Shown here in pieces: positions 27,228 through 33,989 of a stretch of 64,000 bases of DNA. This stretch comes from CAVQCA01 sp963710815. Its GTDB lineage: Bacteria > Pseudomonadota > Gammaproteobacteria > UBA9214. The notes under the pieces are model-generated. The model made no database searches. It had not been told where the DNA came from and was given only the letters and a program-made list of their open reading frames with translations. Within the stretch, counting starts at the first letter, position 1. Each line of letters starts with the position of its first letter. The DNA is taken from contig CAVQCA010000145.1 of NCBI GenBank assembly GCA_963710815.1, forward strand, positions 21,950 through 85,949, in the 5' to 3' direction. A program made the translations under genes and the position numbers.

Positions 27228-28826
27228 GTGGGTGAATTATCGAGTAGAAATGTTGCAGACGCTGCCATAATTTGGCGTTTCAGTACCTTGCAGTGGCTGG
27301 CGTTCCTGATAACCGGCAGCCTGCTGGTTATCGCTGCCTTCAACTCCCTAGAATTCATGGTGAACCAGTGGTCCACTTCCGAAGAGTATGGTTATGCATT
27401 CATGATTCCTGCCGTCGTTGTTTTTCTTGTTTGGCAGAAGAAAAACGATTTGGCACGAGTCCAGTTCAACGGAAGCTGGACAGGCTGGCTGTTGCTGGTA
27501 GCAGGCGGTGTGCTTTTGCTCATTGGCGAATTGTCTGCACTTTATGTTCTGAAGCAATATGCCTTCCTGATGGCCCTTGCAGGACTGATCCTTGCTATTA
27601 CCGGATGGCGAGGGTTCCGGTTGTTGATGGCTCCGCTTGCCATAATGTTCTTCATGATTCCTTTGCCTAATTTCATCTACCAGAATCTTTCGGCCGAACT
27701 GCAGCTGATATCTTCACGCATCGGTGTCGCAGTAATTCGGATGTTTGACATTGGTGTTTACCTCGAAGGCAATGTAATTGACCTGGGTACATACAAATTG
27801 CAGGTTGCAGAAGCGTGCAGTGGACTGCGTTATCTGTTCCCACTTACCAGTCTGGCTTATATAGCAGCATATATTTACAAGGGAGAAGTCTGGAAAAAAG
27901 CTACTATATTCCTTTCCAGCATACCAATTACTGTTTTTATGAACAGTTTCCGGGTCGGGGTAATAGGTGTTCTGGTTGAATACGGAGGGATAAGCCAGGC
28001 TGAGGGTTTTCTTCATTATTTCGAAGGTTGGATCGTGTTTATGGGATGCATGGGGATCCTCGTTATTGAAATGTGGATTCTTTCGCATGTAGGAAAGTTG
28101 CGCAGCAAGTCACTTTGGGATGTTTTTTTCTTTTTCATGCCGGGAAATATCAGCGAGGAAGTCTGCGTGGTTCCAAGAAAGTTTTCTGTTCCTTTTCTAG
28201 CGTCTGTTCCTGTGATTATAGCTCTGGTGGTTTCGAGTGTAATGGTTGGCGAACGCGTTGAACTTATTCCGCAACGGGATAGCTTCGTTGAGTTTCCACT
28301 GAATATCAACGGGTGGAGTGGAAAATCAGATATGTTAGAGAGAATCTATCTGGATACCCTGAAGCTTGACGATTACCTGTTGGTAAATTATACGAATGCG
28401 GATGGCCGTAGTATCAATCTATATAGCGCATACTATTCTTCTCAAAGGAAAGGTGCCTCTATACATTCGCCAAAATCCTGTATTCCAGGTGGAGGTTGGC
28501 AGATCGAGGAGCATGATGTGGTCAGGCTGCCTGGTATAAATGCTGGTGGTGAACCTCTCAAAGTGAATCGCCTCCTTATCAGGAGGGGCGAAAATGCACA
28601 GCTTGTGTATTACTGGTTCCAGGGACGGGGGCGAATAATCACCAACGAATACGTTGTCAAGTGGTATTTGTTCTGGGATTCCTTGACCAAAAACAGGACT
28701 GATGGTGCGCTTGTCAGGTTAACGACAAGTGTAAATAATGGAACTGACATTCATGCTGCCGATGCTTTGTTGCCTTCCTTTGCGGCTGATATCGCTGGCA
28801 GTCTTGACAGTTATATTCCTCGTTAG
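27228..28826 (+). CDS. xrtD: Exosortase with fused EpsI domain (XrtD-like)
   Basis: 532 residues. The first 290 or so form an eight-segment membrane exosortase with the catalytic triad: Cys in VAEACSGLRYLFPL (Cys197), Arg in FMNSFRVG (Arg242) and His in GFLHYFEGW (His263). Residues about 300-532 are an EpsI-like domain (SINLYSAYYSSQRKGASIHS, then PKSCIPGGGW). This fusion and the EACSGLRYLFPL context fit the VPLPA-CTERM exosortase XrtD, which cuts C-terminal sorting signals of exported proteins. GTG start at 27228. No protein with a clear CTERM tail is encoded in the window, so substrates are elsewhere. A decayed WecA copy follows after 9 bases. Confidence 0.88.
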   Translation: MGELSSRNVADAAIIWRFSTLQWLAFLITGSLLVIAAFNSLEFMVNQWSTSEEYGYAFMIPAVVVFLVWQKKNDLARVQFNGSWTGWLLLVAGGVLLLIGELSALYVLKQYAFLMALAGLILAITGWRGFRLLMAPLAIMFFMIPLPNFIYQNLSAELQLISSRIGVAVIRMFDIGVYLEGNVIDLGTYKLQVAEACSGLRYLFPLTSLAYIAAYIYKGEVWKKATIFLSSIPITVFMNSFRVGVIGVLVEYGGISQAEGFLHYFEGWIVFMGCMGILVIEMWILSHVGKLRSKSLWDVFFFFMPGNISEEVCVVPRKFSVPFLASVPVIIALVVSSVMVGERVELIPQRDSFVEFPLNINGWSGKSDMLERIYLDTLKLDDYLLVNYTNADGRSINLYSAYYSSQRKGASIHSPKSCIPGGGWQIEEHDVVRLPGINAGGEPLKVNRLLIRRGENAQLVYYWFQGRGRIITNEYVVKWYLFWDSLTKNRTDGALVRLTTSVNNGTDIHAADALLPSFAADIAGSLDSYIPR

Positions 28827-28835
28827 TCTGCCAAT

Positions 28836-29198
28836 ATGCTCTATCTTCAAAGCATCGTTCTCGGGTTGTTGCTCACAATTGCGCTGATACCACGGCTGAT
28901 GAAATGGGCTGACAAGTTGCGCAGGGTTGATCATACTGGCGGGCGCAAGGTGCATCAGAATGCAGCGCCAAGAGTCGGCAGGATTGGCATGGAGATTGGA
29001 ACTTCTCCTCCTGTAATGCTGTGGGTTGCCAAATCTCCCTCAGTAATAGCCTTTCATGTTGGAACTGGTGTTCTCTTTTTTGAGAGTGTGGGATAACCGA
29101 GCAAACTTGGATTTCCGCTTTATAATTTCAGGTGGGTAGTTACAGCATTAGTCGTGGTGATGAATGTTGGTGTAGCAATGGTGAGTCCAGTTGACTGA
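28836..29198 (+). pseudogene. Decayed tandem copy of the WecA-type transferase N-terminus
   Basis: The open part (28836-29096) reads LLLTIALIPRLMKWADKLRR then VDHTGGRKVHQNAAPRVGRIG, which lines up with MTIALIPPLVQYSSRLKLVD and DRKVHLASIPRVGGV in the intact gene 500 bases downstream. After its stop a shifted frame gives RANLDFRFIISGG, matching RGDLDYRLKFAGQ, and then TALVVVMNVGVAMVSPV, matching AAGIVVLYGGITIKVVP. So it is a duplicated or earlier copy with deletions and frame changes. It sits directly after the exosortase, at the right border of the AT-rich island. Confidence 0.75.
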
Positions 29199-29362
29199 TG
29201 CAACATTATATCCTCCAATAATAGGGAAAGATGGGGTGTTGAGATATGGGTCGGTGGAGTGTTCGCGGGTCCAATGTTACAGAAAATTATGCACTCGAGC
29301 TTTGAGCCCATGAAAAATATTGTCCCCAGGCTGCGCAATAACCTGCTGCACCTGCTTGGTTC

Positions 29363-31018
29363 ATGCATCCCTGGCTAATTGACTTGGCCATGCCATATTT
29401 CGCTGTCTTTACCATTGCGTTGGTAATGACCATCGCCCTGATACCGCCGCTTGTACAGTATTCCAGCCGGTTGAAACTCGTGGACCTGCCTGGCGATCGC
29501 AAGGTGCATCTGGCCTCTATCCCCAGGGTCGGGGGTGTCGCCATGGTGCTGAGTATTCTGATCCCGGGACTTCTTTGGGTTGAGGTGGATCAGGCAATTT
29601 TTTCGCTGTTACTCGGTATCGGCGTCATTTTCGTTTTTGGCGTCTGGGATGACCGCGGCGACCTGGACTACCGCCTCAAGTTCGCGGGTCAGTTCATCGC
29701 CGCGGGTATCGTGGTGTTGTACGGTGGTATCACGATCAAGGTTGTCCCGTTCTTCGGTCTCGATCCTGTGAGTCCCTGGCTTTCTATCCCGCTGTCGACC
29801 TTCGTGCTGGTCGCGGTTACCAACGCCATTAATCTTGCCGATGGCCTGGACGGGCTCGCGGCCGGCGTGGTCCTGCTGAGTCTGGCGGGCGTGGCGATAC
29901 TCGCGCTGCTGGCGGACAATACCAATTTGCTGTTGATCGCGCTGGCGGTGATCGGGGCAATCGCCGGGTTCCTGCGTTTCAATACCTATCCCGCACGTAT
30001 CTTCATGGGCGATACCGGCAGCCAGTTTCTCGGTTTTTCAGCCGGCGTGTTGATGATCCTGCTTACCCAGCAGGTCAACACAGCACTCAACCCGGCGATT
30101 CCGCTGCTGCTGTTTGGCCTGCCGTTGTTCGATACCCTGTTTGTCATTATCAGGCGGATCTATTACGGAAAGTCGCCGTTCTCGCCGGACAGGAACCATA
30201 TTCACCACCAGTTGCTGGCGTTTGATTTCGACCACTACGAGGCGGTAGTGATCATCTACCTCGTCCAGGCGGTCTTCGTATTTTCGGGTATCATGCTCAG
30301 ATACCAGTCGGATTTGTTTGTGGTTGTGGGCTGGATGCTGGCCAATGCGGGCTTTGCGCTGGTCCTGACGTCAGCGGGAAGAGTGAATTGGCGCGCCCAT
30401 GACGAGCACAGGCGATCCGTACTGGCCAGGCTGGCGGAGTCAGGTTACCAGAGGTACCTGCATACGTTATCGCTGTATGTATTGAACATTGGCGTGTGCC
30501 TGTTGCTGTTTCTGGGCCCCATCCTTGTCAGGCAGGTGGATTTCGAGCTTGGCATTGCAGCGGCGATTCTCGGGGGATTGTTGCTGCTCAGGCTGATCTT
30601 CGGCAGCCATATGTGGTTCATCTACCTCAGGCTGTTGCTGTACGTTGCCATTGCCTTTGTCGTGTTCCTGGTTCACCAGGGTGCAACGCACGAGGGTTCT
30701 TCTGCGTTAACCTATGAGAACATATATATAGGTATCATTGCCGCCGCGCTGGTTATCGGCGCGGGTTACAAGACCGATGACGCCTTCAGGACGACGCCGA
30801 CAGACTACCTGATTGTGCTGTTGATGATCGGTTCGGTGCTGATACCGCGGATGCATGCCGGTGGCAATGATGACATCCCCATCGCGGTCAAACTGGTGAT
30901 CATGTTTTACGCTGTCGAGGTATTGGTGTGCCAGATGAAAGGCCGGTGGGCAGGCGTGACGCTGACCGCCTTGTGGGCATTTGGCGTCATCGCGGTAAAA
31001 GGGCTGGGGCTCGCCTAG
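29363..31018 (+). CDS. Undecaprenyl-phosphate sugar-1-phosphate transferase (WecA/MraY family), extended
   Basis: 551 residues. The first 350 or so are a WecA-type enzyme: VDLPGDRKVHLASIPRVGG, the Asp-rich NAINLADGLDGLAAG, IFMGDTGSQFLGF and the nucleotide-site RNHIHHQLLAFDF. It transfers a HexNAc-1-phosphate to undecaprenyl phosphate, starting lipid-linked repeat-unit synthesis. About 200 further residues with several membrane segments follow, beyond the family's usual 340-370. No function is assigned to them. The start is uncertain: ATG 29363 or ATG 29390, neither with a good Shine-Dalgarno. A degraded copy of its N-terminus lies just upstream. Confidence 0.88.
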   Translation: MHPWLIDLAMPYFAVFTIALVMTIALIPPLVQYSSRLKLVDLPGDRKVHLASIPRVGGVAMVLSILIPGLLWVEVDQAIFSLLLGIGVIFVFGVWDDRGDLDYRLKFAGQFIAAGIVVLYGGITIKVVPFFGLDPVSPWLSIPLSTFVLVAVTNAINLADGLDGLAAGVVLLSLAGVAILALLADNTNLLLIALAVIGAIAGFLRFNTYPARIFMGDTGSQFLGFSAGVLMILLTQQVNTALNPAIPLLLFGLPLFDTLFVIIRRIYYGKSPFSPDRNHIHHQLLAFDFDHYEAVVIIYLVQAVFVFSGIMLRYQSDLFVVVGWMLANAGFALVLTSAGRVNWRAHDEHRRSVLARLAESGYQRYLHTLSLYVLNIGVCLLLFLGPILVRQVDFELGIAAAILGGLLLLRLIFGSHMWFIYLRLLLYVAIAFVVFLVHQGATHEGSSALTYENIYIGIIAAALVIGAGYKTDDAFRTTPTDYLIVLLMIGSVLIPRMHAGGNDDIPIAVKLVIMFYAVEVLVCQMKGRWAGVTLTALWAFGVIAVKGLGLA

Positions 31019-31062
31019 GCAAGCCAGTTACGATAAATTAAATGACTCAAGAGGTTAGATAA

Positions 31063-32169
31063 ATGTCTGATATTGCTTCCCGCGGCCGGGTGGCCCTGAT
31101 AACCGGCATCACCGGTCAGGACGGCGCCTATCTGGCGGAACTGCTGCTTGGCAAGGGCTACAGCGTCCATGGCATCAAGCGCCGGGCCTCCTCGTTCAAC
31201 ACGGAGCGCATCGATCATTTGTACCGTGACCCGCATGACCCGGATCAGCGCTTCGTGCTGCACTATGGCGATCTCACCGATGCCACCAACCTTATTCGCA
31301 TCATTCAGCAGGTCCAGCCGGACGAGATTTACAATCTCGCGGCCCAGAGCCACGTGGGTGTTTCCTTTGAGACGCCGGAGTACACCGGTAATGCGGATGC
31401 TCTGGGTACGCTGCGGTTGCTGGAGGCGATCCGCATTCTAGGTCTGGAGAACAAGTCGCGTTTTTACCAGGCCTCCACCAGCGAGATGTTCGGCAAGGTG
31501 CAGGAGGTTCCCCAGAAGGAGACCACGCCGTTCTACCCGCGCAGTCCCTACGGGGCGGCCAAGGTCTATTCCTACTGGATCTGTGTCAACTACCGTGAGG
31601 CCTATGGCATCTACGCCTGCAACGGCATCCTGTTCAACCATGAGTCGCCCATCCGCGGGGAAACCTTCGTGACCCGCAAGGTCACGCGGGCGGTGGCGCG
31701 CATCAAGCTCGGGCTGCAGGACAAGCTCTATCTCGGCAACCTGGATTCGAAGCGCGACTGGGGGCATGCACGGGATTATGTGAAGGCCCAGTGGCTGATC
31801 CTCCAGCAGGATGAGCCGGATGATTACGTGATCGCAACCGGGAAACAGCACTCGGTGCGCCAGTTTGTCGATGCTGCCTTTTCGGAGGTGGGGATCTCGC
31901 TCATCTGGGAAGGTTCCGGCGTGGAGGAGAAGGGCATAAACGTGGAGACCGGGAATGTGCTGGTCGAGGTCGATGCGCGCTACTTCAGGCCGACCGAGGT
32001 GGAGACACTGCTGGGAGACTCCTCAAAGGCGAAGGCAAAACTCGGCTGGGAGGCCGAGACCCCGTTGAAAGACATGGTCGCGGAGATGGTCCGGGAGGAT
32101 CTCAAGATCGCGGAGCGGGATGAGCTCTGCCGGCGGGAAGGCTTCCAAACGTTCGACCATCATGAGTGA
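31063..32169 (+). CDS. gmd: GDP-mannose 4,6-dehydratase
   Basis: 368 residues. The N-terminal GITGQDGAYLAELLLGKGY, GIKRRASSFNTERIDHLY, NLAAQSHVGVSFE, the catalytic STSEMFGKV and YGAAKVYSYW, and NHESPIRGETFVTRK are diagnostic. It makes GDP-4-keto-6-deoxymannose, the precursor of GDP-L-fucose. Fucose synthase follows, but R1 element 4 with its own gene is inserted between the two, which are normally adjacent. Confidence 0.97.
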   Translation: MSDIASRGRVALITGITGQDGAYLAELLLGKGYSVHGIKRRASSFNTERIDHLYRDPHDPDQRFVLHYGDLTDATNLIRIIQQVQPDEIYNLAAQSHVGVSFETPEYTGNADALGTLRLLEAIRILGLENKSRFYQASTSEMFGKVQEVPQKETTPFYPRSPYGAAKVYSYWICVNYREAYGIYACNGILFNHESPIRGETFVTRKVTRAVARIKLGLQDKLYLGNLDSKRDWGHARDYVKAQWLILQQDEPDDYVIATGKQHSVRQFVDAAFSEVGISLIWEGSGVEEKGINVETGNVLVEVDARYFRPTEVETLLGDSSKAKAKLGWEAETPLKDMVAEMVREDLKIAERDELCRREGFQTFDHHE

Positions 32170-32210
32170 GTAATGACCGCGGCGTCTGTGGAAAAAGGTT
32201 AAAAGATGTA

Positions 32211-32706
32211 ATGGCCACGGAACCCACGGAAGAACACGGAAAGAATTTTATGTAAAAATACATGTACCAATCCAGGGAGGGATTGATCATGCTGGAACAT
32301 GAGAAGACGAGTTACATTATCCGTGGGTGTGTCTTTGAAGTTTATAGGCAATTAGGCTGCGGTTATCTGGAAAAGGTATATGAGAAGGCCTTGTTGCGCG
32401 AGTTATCCCTGCACGGCCTGTGCGTGGAAGCGCAGGTCCCCTTCGAGGTGCCATATAAGGGTATAGTGGTCGGAGAATATTTTGCTGATATAGTAGTCGA
32501 ACGTTCGGTTATTCTCGAACTCAAGGCGCAACGGTTATTATCAAGAGAATGTGAAGCGCAGTTACTGAACTATCTCAAAGCCAGTGGCCTGCATTTGGGT
32601 TTTCTGATTAACTTTGCTTTCCCTTGGGCTCATATCAAACGAGTGATTCTATGATTGTTTTTCATGGAAATATTTTTCCGTGTTCTTCCGTGGATTCCGT
32701 GGCCAT
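32211..32706. repeat. R1 inverted-repeat element 4, carrying a GxxExxY gene
   Basis: A 496-base copy. The left arm from 32211 reads GGCCACGGAACCCACGGAAG then AACACGGAAAG. The right arm 32673-32706 reads TTTTCCGTGTTCTTCCGTGG then ATTCCGTGGCCAT. Unlike the other copies it contains an intact gene (32289-32654) with its own Shine-Dalgarno. It splits gmd from fcl and ends 7 bases before the fcl ATG. No target-site duplication is evident beyond the AT at each arm tip. Confidence 0.85.
32289..32654 (+). CDS. GxxExxY family protein (PDDEXK nuclease-like)
   Basis: 121 residues, the usual family length. The name motif is present as GYLEKVY (Gly25, Glu28, Tyr31). A PDDEXK-like set follows: Asp67 in YFADIVVE, ELK at 77-79 in VILELKAQ, and Gln91 with QLLNYL. 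GGAGGG lies 7 bases before the ATG at 32289, which is why this start is preferred over the one 9 codons earlier. Family members are small proteins of unproven function with a restriction-nuclease-like core. They are also known as reading frames in inserted sequences, including those in 23S rRNA genes. Here the gene is bracketed by the arms of an R1 element, so it may help spread or maintain these repeats. That link is inference. Confidence 0.9.
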   Translation: MLEHEKTSYIIRGCVFEVYRQLGCGYLEKVYEKALLRELSLHGLCVEAQVPFEVPYKGIVVGEYFADIVVERSVILELKAQRLLSRECEAQLLNYLKASGLHLGFLINFAFPWAHIKRVIL

Positions 32707-32713
32707 TTAATTG

Positions 32714-33643
32714 ATGAATAAGAATTCAAAGATATACGTGGCGGGTCACCGTGGTTTGGTGGGGGCGGCCATCGTCCGGCGGCTGCGGCAGGAGGGGTAC
32801 GGCAACCTCGTGACCCGGACCAGTCGGGAGCTGGATCTGCGTGAGCAGGGGGCGGTCAGGGAATTTTTCGAGCAGGAGCGCCCGGAGTATGTGTTCCTGG
32901 CGGCGGCCAGGGTGGGCGGGATTCTCGCGAACGATACCTGGCCGGCGGATTTTATCTATCAGAACCTGATGATCGAGGCGAACGTCATCGAGTCGGCCCG
33001 GTTGTCGGGGGTGGCCAAGCTGCTGTTTCTCGGCAGTACCTGTATCTATCCCCGGATGGCGCCGCAACCGTTGAAGGAGGAGTATCTGCTCACCGGGCCG
33101 CTGGAGCCGACCAACGAGTGGTACGCGGTGGCGAAGATCGCCGGCATCAAGCTTTGCCAGGCCTACCAGCGGCAATACGGCGCCAGGTTCATCTCCGCCA
33201 TGCCAACCAACCTGTACGGACCGGGCGACAACTTTGACCTGGAGTCCTCGCACGTCCTGCCGGCGCTGATTCGCAAATTCCACGAGGCCAGAACGAGCGG
33301 GGCGCCTGCGGTTACCCTCTGGGGCACCGGCACGCCCTTGCGCGAGTTCCTGCATGTGGATGATTGTGCGGCCGCCTGTCTGTTTCTCATGCACAACTAT
33401 GACGGCGAGGGGATAGTGAATATCGGGGTGGGCAAGGACCTGTCGATCGCCGAACTCGCCGAATTGGTAGGTAAAGTTGTGGGTTTTACCGGAGAAATCG
33501 TCTATGACCCCGGCAAACCCGATGGCACCCCGCGGAAGCTTGTCGATGCCACCAGAATCAATCAACTGGGGTGGAGTGCGGGGATCCCGCTGGAGACAGG
33601 GGTAAGGATGACCTATGAGTGGTTTCTGGAGAATGTGGCGTGA
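32714..33643 (+). CDS. fcl: GDP-L-fucose synthase
   Basis: 309 residues: VAGHRGLVGAAIVRRL at the N-terminus, FLGSTCIYPRMAPQPLKEEY with the catalytic Ser and Cys, and NEWYAVAKIAGIKLCQAYQ with the Tyr-x3-Lys. It is a bifunctional epimerase/reductase completing GDP-L-fucose from the Gmd product. The ATG at 32714 (TTG at 32711 is also possible) is only 7 bases after R1 element 4. Any ribosome-binding sequence is therefore repeat-derived, and none is strong. Confidence 0.95.
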   Translation: MNKNSKIYVAGHRGLVGAAIVRRLRQEGYGNLVTRTSRELDLREQGAVREFFEQERPEYVFLAAARVGGILANDTWPADFIYQNLMIEANVIESARLSGVAKLLFLGSTCIYPRMAPQPLKEEYLLTGPLEPTNEWYAVAKIAGIKLCQAYQRQYGARFISAMPTNLYGPGDNFDLESSHVLPALIRKFHEARTSGAPAVTLWGTGTPLREFLHVDDCAAACLFLMHNYDGEGIVNIGVGKDLSIAELAELVGKVVGFTGEIVYDPGKPDGTPRKLVDATRINQLGWSAGIPLETGVRMTYEWFLENVA

Positions 33644-33662
33644 AGGAAGGCTAAAAGACGCT

Positions 33663-33876
33663 ATGGCCACGGAATCCACGGAAGAACACGGAAAAATATT
33701 AATTGAATTCACATCTTAATATTGCCATCACTGTCTGGCCTCAGGCCCCTGGGGTTTAGATTGGGTAATAACTTTGACACTGCATATCCGTGAACCCCAT
33801 GGTCTTAACATTCTTGAATCTTGATTTTTTGATCAATGTTGATTTTTCCGTGTTCTTCCGTGGATTCCGTGGCCAT
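33663..33876. repeat. R1 inverted-repeat element 5
   Basis: 214 bases with perfectly complementary 33-base arms: the left starts at 33663 and the right ends at 33876. The AT-rich interior lacks the R2 module. It fills most of the 346-base gap between fcl and the TPR lipoprotein gene. Confidence 0.9.
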
Positions 33877-33989
33877 TGAAGTCCTGTCAGGCTCCTCTCT
33901 TCTCCTACCGTTCTCATAATCAATGGGTTAAAGTAAAGAATCCAAACGCATTCAGGGCCTCGGGCGAGGCGCGATAATGGGAGTAGTTA

